Positions 12,773-25,156 are shown, counted from the first letter of the stretch. The stretch is DNA of 64,000 bases from Phyto melanocephala (GCA_941918925.1 OW799234.1:73407043-73471042), one strand, 5' to 3'. Translations and numbers: made by a program. The notes: generated from the sequence alone by a model not told the origin.

Positions 12773-13144
12773 CAAGGCGAATTCATGCAGGTGAAATTAT
12801 CAGCCCAGCTGATGGGGAGACTTTATGTCAAAATTGGTTGAATTTGCCTTATAAATGCAGGGAAGGGAAATGTGATTTTAAATTCTGTATTAAACAATTA
12901 ACTTGCATGTACTTTTTTGATAATAAATGTGCTAAATTTATGTATATTTGTTGCTTTTGCGTCATTAATAATGTGTTTCAAACAATTATATCCTTTTTTT
13001 AATCAAATTTTATTATATTTAATATGTAAAAACAACTTTTCCATCCCTAATATACGAATTGGCCTTGACATAAAACATCCCATGAAAAGTTGCTTTGTTG
13101 TATCAATTCGCCGTTGCATATACATGCCTTATGGATATGCCTTG
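12773..13144. mobile_element. hAT MITE, CAAGGC family, copy 1
   Basis: Ends CAAGGCGAATTCAT / RC CAAGGCATATCCATA, flanked by TTTCTGGC (12765-12772) and ATTCTGGC (13145-13152), an 8-bp duplication with one change. It is nearly collinear with 44489-44855 along its whole length, including CCATCCCTRATRTACGAATT. No coding capacity. Confidence 0.85.
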
Positions 13145-13217
13145 ATTCTGGCTTAAGTTTATTTTCTTTATAATAAAACTTCATTCATTAAATCAAAAAT
13201 TTAAAATTTTTTAAAAA

Positions 13218-13364
13218 TTAAATTTATGTGCTGTTTTTACAAGCCGATTGAGTGATTGTCTTAGACGATTTATGTGTAATTTGTTTTTGTTAAAATAACA
13301 AAATACACATAAATCGTCCAAGACAATCACTCAATCGGCTTGTAAAAACAGCACATAAATTTAA
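13218..13364. repeat. Near-perfect palindrome (hairpin MITE)
   Basis: Two arms of about 65 bp, left beginning TTAAATTTATGTGCTGTTTT, are almost exact inverted copies around a TTTGTTTTTGTTAAAATAAC centre. Such whole-element hairpins are typical of small foldback-like MITEs; no family or target duplication is claimed. Confidence 0.8.
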
Positions 13365-13484
13365 ACTAAAATCAAATTTGAAATTTAGTTTTTTCTACTC
13401 GGGTATTAAATCAGCAAAATCGAACAATAAATAAATCTAAATAAATAAAAAATCAGTCTTTAAAATATTCGACACAGCTAAGTA

Positions 13485-14306
13485 CAAGTAATTGTCGTGG
13501 GCATTGCGCTTGTAGCTGCGGTCTGAAAAATATTCAACAAAATCCTTTTGAATCGCTTCACCAAGCCAATTGATCGTTAACTGAGAAAACAGCCAGCTGG
13601 CTTTCGACTAAAGAGGTTAGGCGATGATCACATAAACAGGTTGCGATTAATCATAGAGCAATGCAACGAATATAACTCAACGCTCTTCCTAGTATGTATT
13701 GACTTCTTAAAAGCTTTTGACTCCATTGATCGCAATGCGATTCGGCTTGCTCTAAAAAGCATGAGAGTTCTGAAAAAAATTATCAATGTCATTCCAGCTC
13801 AATAAGAACGAGCCTCTGCGACAGTCATGCACTGCGGTAGTATTAGCGAACCTTTTAATACACAAACCGGTGTCAAACAAGGATGCTTTTTGTCTCCTCT
13901 CCTATTCACGGTGACATTAATTAGACTGCATATTAAAATCAATTGCTTCTAGAAGGCGAGGAATCATGTGCAGGGTCAATCAACATCTCGAAGACCTTGA
14001 CTATGCTGATGACATAGTTTTAATCGCTTGCAGACAAAAATCCACGACCTATACTTTACATTTGCGGAAACGGGATTGCGCATCAACGTATCAAAAACCA
14101 AAGCGTGCACGATTAAACCATCTTACATCATTAGGGTAAACAAGGAAGCTATAGATAACGGCCACGACTTTAGCTACTTAGGTAGCATAATGACCCCTTC
14201 GGGCGGCGCCGCACAAAACATTCAAAACAGAATAAATAAAGCACGTGCTGCTTTCGCCTACTTACACAACAACTGGCGCTCAAATGAACTATCTATACTA
14301 TCTAAA

Positions 14307-14374
<68 letters not shown>

Positions 14375-14795
14375 AATCTATCTATCTTTGTACTTCAACA
14401 AAAATCAAAGTGCATAATGCATACGTCAATTCTGTGCTACTGTAGAGTTCCGAAACGTCGCTAGTCAGTGCTGAAATAAAGCAGATGCTACCAGTTTTTA
14501 CTGACCGATGCCTTCGCAATATAGATCAATAAGATCTGATGGCGCCAAGTAATTTCAAATGAAAACCTCTTTCAACGCACAAGGCAACAAGACATCAACA
14601 CCCATATTAGAAGGCCTATAGCGAAATCTGTCACGCAGCAGTAGAGTGGAATCCTTAAAGGAGGAAGACCTCGAAATACTTGGCGAAGAACCATCTTGAA
14701 TGAAACCGGTAAATCTTTTAACGAACTCAGATACTTAGCTTCAGACAAAAAAAATTGGAGATTCTTTGTGAATAGCTTATGTTCCTGATGGAATA
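13485..14795 (+). pseudogene. RTE-like LINE reverse transcriptase, decayed
   Basis: The translation, in shifting frames, follows the reverse transcriptase plus C-terminal part of RTE-type non-LTR retrotransposons: CIDFLKAFDSIDRNAI (motif A, 13696-13740), GVKQGCFLSPLLF (13870-13910), DYADDIVLIA (motif C with YADD, 13997-14030), ETGLRINVSKTKA, YLGSI, NRINKARAAFAYL and CLRNI. No endonuclease part is seen. Stops and frameshifts occur throughout, so it is dead. A TATC array sits in the open frame at 14287-14386. Neighbours are a palindromic MITE and unassigned AT-rich DNA. Confidence 0.88.
14287..14390. repeat. (TATC)n microsatellite inside the LINE
   Basis: About 25 tandem TATC units with one ATCA interruption near 14373. 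Because 12 bases make four codons, the array stays open in all phases and reads as SIYL repeats in the LINE frame. Confidence 0.95.
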
Positions 14796-14904
14796 CGGCA
14801 AAATAATTATTTTATTGTTGAACCAACTAAACTAGATACTTTCACTTTATTGGGAGTAAAACTAGAAATGATCCATGGATTTTCATGCAATAAGATTTAT
14901 TTTT

Positions 14905-15138
14905 TTACTTCACTATACATTTTTGGTAGCCTAGATGTGTGTAAGTTATGAAAATTTTGACAAGAATGTTAAATACTATGGGACATATAGTCAAAAAGTG
15001 CTTTTCTGAAACTGTTTTTTTTTTCAATAGGATTTTTAAATATGTCGGTAAAAAGTTCCATAAATTAGTAGCGTTAACGAAAAATAGTCTGCTTGTATTA
15101 AGGTAGGTGTATGTCTGGTCAAAATTAAGGTTGTGCAT
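14905..15138 (-). pseudogene. Possible LINE C-terminal fragment
   Basis: A 77-codon minus-strand reading frame contains SRLFFVNATNLWNFLP, resembling the SFFVRTxxLWNSLP tail found after the reverse transcriptase of several non-LTR retrotransposons. Only this motif supports the call. Confidence 0.3.
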
Positions 15139-15189
15139 CTAGAGGATCTGCCAAAAACTAACTTTTCCTAAAGATAAAAAGGCTTATTC

Positions 15190-16552
15190 TGGTAGATCAG
15201 ATTGTGTAAAAACAAAATATTGCGCATGCTAAGGTCAACAGGCAAACCACAACCCAAAATCATTCTCACACACGATGAGACACTACTAAACCGACACAGA
15301 TTTTATACGTATCGCGTAGCATTATTAAAAGAAACCTGTAACTTATGTAATGAATGTGAATCTAGTCTACTATAAACCTCAGCAAAATAGTTTTAATCAT
15401 AGGAAGTATCAATTGTATGACAAGTCTCTTTTGACTTCAACCGGTGTGAATCTAGATGACATTCGCAAATTACGAAGCACATGGTATATGTATGTTTCTT
15501 ACAACGTTTTTTACATAATCAGATCACGACAGTGTGGAATTTATATAAAACCCCATGTATTTAATTCTATCAACATAAATATATAAGAGGGGTGCTACCT
15601 AAGTGTATCGTTGGAAAATAATTGCGGTCATATTCAATTATTGAACAAAAAAAATTTTTTTTTTCGAGTTGTTCCCCAGTAACTCCAACACTTATGGCTA
15701 AATCAGAAAATGACATTAGAAAGACTTAGAGCTGGTATAATTTAAAATTTTTCGACATATTGCTTAACAACATCGAGTACGAGAGGTCAAGAAATCTAAA
15801 ATTTTACAAACAAATTTAAAAATATAAAACCTTACAATAGAATTTGAAATAATGATGATTTTTGCAATTAGGTGACTATAACGGATTAAAAAAATATATA
15901 GTAAATATTTTGGGAATTTTTGTTTGTTGCATAGTGTTATCGGCCAGAACGACTTGCAAAAATATTTAATTCTTTTTCTTCATCTTTCTTCTATGAAAGA
16001 TGAGCGACTGACACAATGCAAATAAATACATGACAGCTGTTTTTTGTTTATGAAAAAAAAAAAAAAAACTACAAAGACGAAATCCGCTGATTCATAGTGA
16101 ATTTAAAGTATTAATAATTAAATAAATAAAAATAAGTTCAAATAAAAAGTCTTTATTAGTGATAAAAAAAAACACAGATGTTGAATTAATTAGAAGATAT
16201 GATAAAACAAAAAAAAATTAATCCAACAAACAATCTGTAAGAAATTTGTACGAATGTCGAATAAAAAATAAGAATTTCTCCTGCTTTTTTTTTAATTAGA
16301 TTTGTATCAGACAAGAATTACCCACGACATGTGGGTCAGAAATCGCGTCGACCACTTCATATGTCTTTTGGTCAGAAATCTGAAAGATTTCGTATAGAAT
16401 TCTTCTTGTTTGTAGACATTTCTTACAGACATCTGACAGATGTCGGAAATTATTGCAGGAGTTTTATGCACAGATTATTTGTTTTTTTCAAAACAATTTT
16501 AGTAAAACTTTTTTTATTTAAATCTAGACTTGTTCGGGTGCTGCTTTTCGTG
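15190..16552. other. Unassigned DNA
   Basis: No gene or terminal repeats seen. Confidence 0.5.
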
Positions 16553-16600
16553 ACAATAATAATAATATTAATAATAATAATAATATTAATAATAATAATG
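16553..16600. repeat. (AAT)n microsatellite
   Basis: Interrupted AAT/ATT units, AATAATAATATTAATAATAA and continuing. Confidence 0.9.
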
Positions 16601-17001
16601 TTTAAATTGACAGCTGTTAGGGAGTACTGACATCCAGCCAGGGTTGGATACTAAAATTTTTTGTTCACTAAGGTGAACAATAGGTATAGTCCATCCTACA
16701 AATTCTAAGAACTTAGATCCATTTATATATACTTTTGAATAAGAGTAAAATTATTAACAAGATTTATTCTTGTAGGACTGTTTAAGATAATCCTACTATC
16801 CTACTGTATTTAGATGTTCGAAACTTTGCTACTCAATCACGCAAAAGGGGCTGAACGGAACTAAGTGAAATAATGCATACAGATAGACAACAACCTTAAT
16901 TAGGCTACCCTTTATCAAGATAATCAAGCAAATTCGCGGAAATATGCAATATATACATATTTATATTTTTTGTATTTAGTTAGTAAAAGGATTTTTCAAT
17001 A

Positions 17002-17873
17002 GGGATGATATGATTTTGAAGTGACGTTTCGGCCATTTGTAATATGTCATGATCCGTCATTTGTTTTTAATTCCATTCAGTAGTGTTTACAATTTCATCA
17101 TGGAGAGATGTACGCAAGAACAACGTTTACAAATTATTCAGTTTTATTATCAAAATAATCGCTCTCCAATTGCAACTTTTCGTGCGCTTTTGCCATTTTA
17201 TAATCGTATTTATCGTCCAAAAATGATCGCTTTTCGTCAAATTGTTGAAAATTTTTAGTTTACATTTTCTTTGCATAATGTTCAAGTGCCAATAAGACAC
17301 CTAAATTGACAGTTTGGTGTGGTTTTTGGTCTGGTGGCATCATTGGTCCGTACTTCTTTCGAAATGAAGCTGGTAACACCGTTACTGTCAATGAAGAGCG
17401 GTATAGCTCGACTTTATTTACCGAAATTGGAAGAAGTTGATCTTGACAACATTTAGTTCCAACAAGACGGGGCTACGTGCCACAATTGAATTTTTGCAAG
17501 AAAAGTTTGGAGAGTCGATATTCGATTTCAAGAAATTGTGATATTGTGGCCTCCAAGAAGTTGTAATTTAACATCATTAGACTATTTCTTGTGGGGTTAT
17601 TTGAAATCATTGTGCTTTGGAAATAAACCCTACTCTCTTCAAGCTTTACAAGTCAATACTGAACAAGCCATTCATGACATACGACTTGATTTAGTAGAAA
17701 AAGTGCTCGAAAATTGTGTTCATTGAATTCGTTCCTTCAGAAGAAGTCGTGGAGCCCATTTGAATGACGTTTTATTTAGAACTTAATTGTATCGATTGTA
17801 CTTCACATCAAATAAAAAACTTTTAAATTTCCTAAAGAAGTGTGGTTTTTTTTTAAAGAAATCATATCACCTC
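17002..17873 (+). pseudogene. Mariner-like element with defective transposase
   Basis: Inverted ends GGGATGATATGATTTT / GAGGTGATATGATTTC are flanked by TA (17000-17001, 17874-17875), the mariner target duplication. Coding text on + begins at the ATG at 17100, MERCTQEQRLQIIQFYYQNN (N-terminal helix-turn-helix). It then skips the middle and resumes with a WCG(F/L)W-like piece, QQDGATCHN near 17463, LWPPRSCNLTSLDYFLWGYL (17540-17600) and VLENCVH. It is about 870 bp against 1.2-1.3 kb for an intact element, and frameshifted. The catalytic QQDGATCH aspartate remains. Confidence 0.88.
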
Positions 17874-18580
17874 TAAGTTTGTTCAAAGGTTTCGAGATTT
17901 TGTCTTAAATATTTACATTTAATCCAATCCAATCCTAACATACTACTACCATGATATATGGAATAAATATGAATATTTAAATATTTCGATCTTTTTAGTC
18001 AATGGCTCAACAGATTTAAATAAAAATTTTTCGCACAGATAAATTATAACCTGCATTATTACACAAGTAAGTAACGAAGTCGAGCGCATACGTTAGGAAA
18101 AAAATAAATTAAATATAAAGTTTTTTCTATGTTCAAAAGTTTGAATATAAGTTTGATTTGTTTCGATTTTAATTATTTGGAAATTGAGACCAATGAAATG
18201 TTAAGCATTATTTAAATATTGAAGGACATTTTAACATACAATTCCCCCTATTAAGTCGTTGTCATATGATAATATCTCTCTACTTCGTAGTCATTTGAAA
18301 TGCAGAAACAGAGACGTTATGGCCGACTTCCTAAACGCAAGTTGCAATGCATATTTACAATGCATACACTTCGTAAACGCATATGTAAACTTTCTAGCAA
18401 TGTCCAATGTTCCTAATCGTTTGGCAACTCATTTTACTAAGTATCAGCTGTCAAAATCGCGCATCATTTTTATTTTGTATGCAAACATTTGAGCTGCAAT
18501 GGCTGAGTTAGTATTTTCTTTGTTTATTTTTAATAAATTATTTATAATTGATAGAGTTTATTTAAATCACAGACTAATAA

Positions 18581-21557
18581 CACTGCTCTGCAGCAAAATC
18601 CTCCATTTAATTAAACTATGTGGACTATATGGATTTTAAAGCGCTGAACTCAAATCCGTTGTCGGTTTTTTTCCATCAGATCGGGATTTTTTTTTATGGG
18701 CGTGGCAAATTTTTCCCCCTAAATTAGTCAGGTACGGACACATATTTAAGCCTAACTCGAGAACCAGTCATCCGATTTTCAAAAATAAAACACCAAAAAA
18801 TGTGTAATAAAATTGTTTTTATTTCAATGGAATAAAATTTTCCCCTATCTCTTTTCGTTTTGGAGTTATTTAGAAATTAATGGAGAAAAAAATTTTTTTT
18901 TGTGCAAAATTCGTCATATTTTTCAATTTAAAAATGGAATGAAAAAAAAATTTAAGGCAAATATTCAACATTTTAAACTTTTTTCTGAGAGCAACTTGTC
19001 TTGGAAATAAAACAAGCCTTAAACCATAAAAATCGGTTAAAAAATGTGGATTTTATTGTAAATTTACCGCAGGTACCCAATATTGACCAAATATGTGTAA
19101 TGCAGCAAACAACGTCAGAGTGGGCGCACTAAAGCGCCTTGTAGCATCAATGAATGACAACTTTTTACTTCTATCTATTTTCGTACAACTAAAACATATA
19201 CAAGCAAAAAAATTTGCCAGATTGTAATTTTGTAGCAACGCCTCGCTTAAAGCACCCACCCTGTCGTCACCCGTAGATAACTTAAAATTTCAATAAAAAA
19301 TCAAAATATTTACAGACTATTATACTTAAAATAACACAACATTTTTGTTAATAATTATTAATTTTTATTAAGAAAACACATAAAAAAGTAGCTTAAGCTG
19401 TCCATGCTCTTTTTTCTACATCATTCAATTTCGTTCTGAAGACCTCGTCCTTCGTAAGCTGTCGTATTTGTGAACCTACAAAAATACCTTCTTTTACTTT
19501 AGCATCTCTGATTCTAGGAAATTCGCTCTTAATGTATAGAAAGGCTTCACCATCCTTGTTCATTGCCTTGACAAAATTTTTCATTAGGCCTAGCTTTATA
19601 TGAAGAGAAGAGTTTGTTCCTTTTGGTTTAAAGGCTCTTCTGCTACATTTTTTTCCTGGAATAAAATTTACTCTTTTCAGTCAAATTTTAACATTGTAGT
19701 GTTTTTCTTTTGCGCGGCTATCCCATTTACATAAGAAGCAATAAAACTTAGTATATCCACTTTGCAATCTATTTAACATTGCTAAGACTTTCAAATCTGC
19801 ACATACGTTCCATGAGTAATGGGAATATAAAAATTTTTTGTAGTATCATCTTCATGCTACAATAGTTTTCTTTCATATTTCTTGCATACGCGAGTGGGAC
19901 CAATGGAAATTTGTTGCCATTGTGAAGTAAAACGGCTTTTAAACTTGTCTTGGATGAATCAATAACAAGCCGCCAATCCTGAGATTTATGACTGAAACAC
20001 AGTTGAGGCAAAAGTCCATCAGCATTATCGCAAAATATCAAACCTTTCTCTTTGCTGAAATATATTAAAAAAGGTTGTTCTTTATTTCGAAAGTAAGAGA
20101 CGTTAACATCCGTTTGCACCAAACTCCATTCTTTCCATTGGGATGCAAGAAGCTCAGACTTGGTTTTTTTAAAGCCTTGATTTACAAACAAATTTATTCA
20201 TATCAGTTTAATTCGGAAAATAAGGTGTACTCGTTGGACTTCCAAATGAATGCGAAGAAACACCCATGATGGCGTAAGTGGATTCAGTTGCTGCAGAAAG
20301 CCCATCTTCTTCATCGTCTGTAGGAGGCAATGGAGGTAAAAATTTACTTGTAAACTGGTCGTTTGACGCATGAAGAATTTGGATATGTAACTTTATTTTT
20401 TGTTTTTTTTTGTAAACCCACTTGTTTTAGTATGGTAGCAATCATATTGATGATTTTGTGGTTCACTCCAAATCGCTGGCTTTATAAACGGTTTCATAAA
20501 GACTTATGACTTCCTTTTAACCAACCTCTTAAAGACTTACCACAGCTACTACAACATATTTTCGGCAGCCAATTTTTATCTCTATCATCGAAACCCAAAA
20601 TAACGGCAATAAGCATCTTTAAGCTTGGAAGATATTGTCTCCCGTTGAGTACTTAAAGTTAGATCGCCACATACGTAACAAAATAAATTTAGAGATTTGT
20701 TACAAATCCTTGACATTTTGTAATATGAAAGCGTTTGTGGATTCTTTAATTGCTTTATTTCATTACACAATAACAAAGTACAATATAAGATCTATTGACT
20801 GTTGCCGATTTTAACCGCACGATATTCAAATTAAAAGTGACTAACTTATTGCCCATTAGCTTCTATATATACAATAAATACCAGAATCTACCCTAATGTT
20901 CTTAATTTGAAATCACAGGTAATTGAAAAATACTGTTATAAATATTAATTCCAAGAACTATGTAAAATACCGTTGTACTTTAGTTCCATTACCTGCTCAC
21001 ATAACGAAATGTTACTTAAATCATAAGTAAGGCTGGTTGCATTACAATATTGGGTACCTGCGGTAAATTGACAATAAAATCCACATTTTTTAACCGATTT
21101 TTATGGTTTATGGCTTGTTTTATTTCCAAGACAAGTAGCTCTCAGAAAAAAGTTTAAAATGTTGAATATTTGCCTTAAGTTTTTTTTAATTCCATTTTTA
21201 AATTGAAAAATATGACGAATTTTGCACGAAAAAAATTTTTTTTCTCCATTAATTTCTAAATAACTCAAAAACGATAAGAGACAGTGAAAAATTTTATTCC
21301 ACTAAAATAAATACAATTTTGTTACACATTTTTTGGTGTTTTATTTTTGAAAATCGGATGACTGATTCTCGAGTTAGGAGGAAATAAGTCTCCGTACCTG
21401 ACTAATTTAGGGGGAAAAATTTGCCACGCCCATAAAAAAAATCCCGATCTGATGGAAAAAAACCGACAACGGATTTGAGTTCAGCGCGTTTAAATCCATA
21501 TAGTCCACATAGTTTTATTAAATGGGAAGACAAAAAATTATTTTTTGCAGAGCAGTG
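18581..21557 (-). mobile_element. DNA transposon with about 0.5-kb terminal inverted repeats
   Basis: Inverted repeats 18581-19085 and 21045-21557 begin CACTGCTCTGCA and end at GGTACCCAATATTG; they are similar over most of their length with small indels. Flanks show a candidate 3-bp TAA duplication (18578-18580, 21558-21560). The middle holds a decayed minus-strand gene. The superfamily is not assigned: the protein is an insect repeat-encoded family I recognise only by sequence style. Confidence 0.8.
19393..20776 (-). pseudogene. Decayed transposon-borne gene of an insect multicopy family
   Basis: Reading minus from 20719: MSRICNKSLNLFCYVCGDLT, a zinc-finger-like CxxC start, then pieces of an SSCGKSLRGWLKG type. 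The frame at 20191-19769 carries LIFCDNADGLLPQLCFSH, WRLVIDSSKTSLKAVLLHNG and VPLAYARNMKENY. The frame at 19584-19393 carries MKNFVKAMNKDGEAFLYI, FPRIRDAKVKEGIFVG and TKLNDVEKRAW. The order matches proteins annotated as uncharacterised in many insect genomes, often multicopy. Here it is split by stops and frameshifts and lacks a middle block. Being bounded by 0.5-kb inverted repeats suggests it is, or was, a transposase. Function inferred, not shown. Confidence 0.7.
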
Positions 21558-22711
21558 TAATTTAAATAATTAAACACTTTATATTGCAGAGACAAAAAGT
21601 GGATCCATGAGCATTCCTAAATGCCGATAAAATGCAAAAAAAATCTCTGCAACGCAAGGTTGCACTTAAGACATGTTTAGCATTGCATACGCATTTTTTT
21701 AAATTATGAATTGCAACTTGCGTTTAGGAAGTCGGCCTATATCTTTACGTTCACCTTATGCCTAAATAGCCTATAAAAACCACCTACTAGTTATCGATAA
21801 CGATTAAGATATGTACCATTAAATATTATACAAAACAACTTAAAATTCTATTAAAAACTTGAACTCAAAAATTATATGTTGTAAATGAAAATAAAAGGAT
21901 AACATAAATACCCAGCTAATTTCAATTGTTTGTTGAGGACAACTTCTATTCTTAGAGGTAAAAAAGAAATTAAACTGCGGCAAGTGTCTACCGGGATATT
22001 GTACCACACGTTTTGAATATATTGTCATAATTGACCCTTGTTACTGCAAGGAAATTTTTAAGTCCGTCTCTTTAATTCTCCCCAGAGATTCTCAATGGGA
22101 TTCAAGGTGGAAGGGGGGATTGACTTGGCCATTCAATTACGCTAAATTTTTGTTGACAAAACCATGCACTCACCAACTTTGATGAATGTTTTGCATGGTT
22201 ATTCTGTTTTAATTTCCATATCAGGGCCATTTATTAATGACTTTCTCTAATAAGTCTCTGTATACAAATTTATTCATTGCTGGATCTATTCTATTAATTG
22301 GAGCAACCCCATAACATGACATTGCCTTCCCATTGCTTGATGTTGTTTTTGTGTACCTGTTATTAAATTCTTTAACTTTTTCCCGACGAACAATTCGTTC
22401 TGCGTCGTTCCTAAATAAATTAATTTTGGTCTCATCACACCAAATGATATTTCGCCCTCTGATCCAAGCCATTCTTTATGATCCAAGACAAAAATTTTTT
22501 GCTTTAACCAAATAGACTTTGCGAACTATTCTACCTAGTAAGCTAGCATTCTGCAATTTTGTTTGCACCATTCGTGATGACACTAAATTTCCAATTTTAT
22601 AGCAATTGCCTTAGATGGCGTAAAGGGGTCCCGTTTGGCTAGAGTAACAATGGGTTTGTCTGAAGTCAGAGAAGTCTTATGTCTACCTCGTGCTTCAACG
22701 TTATTTATAAC

Positions 22712-23593
22712 CAGAGCTGTTAAATTTGGATTACGATTAGTAATCAATTAGATTACATTTTAAAAGAAATGGTATTGATTACATAATTCTTTTTGAACAA
22801 TTCTTGATTGTTAATTAATTACGATTACAAATAATCCAAAAGTAATCAAGATTATTTAGTATTACGAGAAAATAATCAAAAGTAATCCAAAAAATAATTG
22901 ACTACTTCAAGGAATATTTTTGAATTTACATCATGTTATACTTATATACATTTTATTTTGAAAAATCAACAAAAAAGAGAAAAATACGCGAAAAAAATAA
23001 TAACGAGAAACAAATTCATTCAGAATAGATTCAATTCCCAAAACAAAAGTTTTATAATTTACATATATTTACAATTGGCCTTCAAAAGAAAAATCAGACA
23101 ATGATTGCCGCCTTGGACTATTGACGATCCCGGCAAAAGAAAACAGTCGTTCAACTGAAGCTGAAGACGTTAAGGGCGTGTTAAAAAAATAAATGCATCC
23201 CTTAGTAAATCATATTTTTGCCAACAATAATAATAACAAAAAACGAAAATAACTACAACTTAATAAAATATGATAGAATTTCATGTAGAAAAATGTATTT
23301 GTAACTGTATTGCCATAATTTCGCCAAATTAAAACAAAAAAATAATTAAAAATAATCGAAAATAATCCTTTAAAGTAGTCGAATTAATTTTTGATTATTT
23401 TTTATTATTTTTTATTATTTTTGATTACTTTCTCGTAATTTTGTTAATCATGATAATTTGGATATCTGTAATCGTAATCAATTAGTAATCGTGCAAATCT
23501 GAAAATAATCGTAATATAATCATTACTTCAACTAAAAAAAAAATAGTTTAATTACTATTTATTGCGATTAGTAATCATTACTTAACAGCTATG
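22712..23593. mobile_element. hAT MITE inserted in the Tc1 gene
   Basis: Ends CAGAGCTGTTAAATTTGG / RC CATAGCTGTTAAGTAATG with a perfect 8-bp duplication TTTATAAC (22704-22711, 23594-23601). Subterminal zones are dense in GTAATC / GATTAC / AATAATC motifs, similar in design to the element at 3385-4752, whose ends also read CAGAGCTGT. No transposase. Confidence 0.88.
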
Positions 23594-23606
23594 TTTATAA
23601 CATTAT

Positions 23607-24194
23607 ACCATAGACAGACGACAGCGTTAATTTGCATTAAAAGTCTTAATTCAAATTAACTTATGAATTATCCCCATTCCAATGTGTATTAGATTTCACG
23701 TAAATGCACTAAATCAAATTGAATTTAAACTGCATTTAGCAATTTCAATATGGCAACACGGTCGGCAATCAATCAAATAATTAAAAAATCTAAAATAAAA
23801 ATAGATTCGATATGTTGAAATTTTTTACATATTTTTTTGAATGCCTTTCTGTTTAGGCGAAAGTTTTACTTAATACTGATATTGTCCATCGTAAGCACGT
23901 CACTCTTCCAAAAAGTGCTGTTACGGTCCTTTAAAAAAATACCACATACCTACATATGTATGAATTATAACCTCCATGAAAAGATACCATTAAACCTACG
24001 AATTTCCACAATTCCCTTTCTCTTATTTTAGAGGGTCCTTCTGCCACCCCAACTTGTAGCAACATGTTCAGATTTGTGATTGCTAGTGCATTTACAATTT
24101 TTACTAAATGCAAAAACTGTCGTCTGTCACAGCAAAATTTTAATTTGCATTAATGAGATTTTAATGCAAGTTAACGCTGTCGTCTGTCTATAGT
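23607..24194. mobile_element. Inverted-repeat MITE inserted in the Tc1 gene
   Basis: ACCATAGACAGACGACAGCG at the left and its inverse (RC ACTATAGACAGACGACAGCG) at the right, extending into GTTAAYTTGCATTAAAA. A 5-bp ATTAT flanks both sides (23602-23606, 24195-24199). Superfamily not assigned. Internal sequence is non-coding. Confidence 0.75.
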
Positions 24195-25156
24195 ATTATA
24201 TCGTTTTAAAGCGTTAGTTATAAAATTCTAAGACCAATTTAAAGTTTCTGTAATAAGTTTAAAGGTTTTAACTTATCCCGAAGTTCAAGCACAAGGCATC
24301 TTTTCTCATTACTGCAATCACGGCCACGACCCATCTTAAAAATAAATTATGCCTGATGTTAATGTATGTTTAATTTATCTCCAATTAATCCTATTTCACT
24401 TATACCCTGTTCAGACAGATATTTTTAATTGTTTCAATTTAGTGTTGATTGAGCAATTAAAATAAGTGTTCACATATACTCAATTTATCTTACTCAATTA
24501 GCATTTGATAGCTGTAAAAATACGATGTATTCATACCGAATCAAATAATGCCTTCTCTTCAGTTTTTTCCTGTTCATAATATATCTACAATTATTTTTAT
24601 AAGTATATGTATATGAATTTATTTAAACATTTTATTAAACTTTCCATCAACCATTTCCCATTTTCTTACTTTTTGCTTTTTGTATATTTATTTATTTGAC
24701 ATTAGAAATGCCACCTATAGAATTTTCTTCTCACTGAACATAGTTTTTAAGAGTTGTATTTTGAGTTTTGGACAATAAGTGAAACAATAAAGTACATATT
24801 GCTCAATTTATAAGTAATTTTTAGTATGGTAAATTGAGCTCAATAAAGGCCTTTAATTGCGAGAATATTATAAATTGACAATTATGGCGCGTAGTATTAC
24901 TGTCTCGATTTTTCAACAATAAATCAAATAATATTTAATTTTAACAAAATTAAAATTACACACCTATTATTTTGTCCAAATCAAATTTGTACTTGAAAGA
25001 AAAAACATTGTTTTTCTGAACCTAGTGTTTATAACGGGATTTTTTTAAACAACATTGCCCGACTTTTGGGATTTTTTGCATGATTGTGAATTATTAAATT
25101 TTTTAATAAGTTTTTTAACACCTATTTTTTGTTTATATGTGTATGCATGTACTTAC

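Larger units (their letters stand above)
18321..21737. mobile_element. Outer inverted-repeat MITE hosting a larger transposon
   Basis: A perfect 28-bp inverted repeat (GGCCGACTTCCTAAACGCAA..., 18321-18348 and 21710-21737) flanks the long-TIR element at 18581-21557. Sequence just inside (ATGCATATTTACAATGCAT on the left, AGCATTGCATACGCAT on the right) is also inversely related. Removing 18581-21557 would leave a compact palindromic MITE. Outer boundaries are not determined. Confidence 0.65.
21880..24334 (-). pseudogene. Tc1-like transposase gene split by two MITEs
   Basis: Starts at ATG 24334: MGRGRDCSNEKRCLVLELRD, then NALKRYN. It is interrupted by MITEs at 23607-24194 and 22712-23593 and resumes with EARGRHKTS, VTLAKRDPFTPSKAIAIKLE, IIWCDETKINLFRND (first catalytic D, near 22430), KQNNHAKHSSKL (near 22210) and NPIENLWGELKRR (catalytic E, near 22090). 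The order and spacing are those of a Tc1 DD34E transposase. The second catalytic position reads N where QQDNDPKH-type motifs have D, and several frameshifts exist, so it is inactive. Terminal repeats were not identified. Confidence 0.85.

Noticed and set aside
24403..24900. Possible further MITE to the right of the Tc1 element
   Set aside because: Repeated TCAATTTA/TAAATTGA motifs but no matching ends or duplication.
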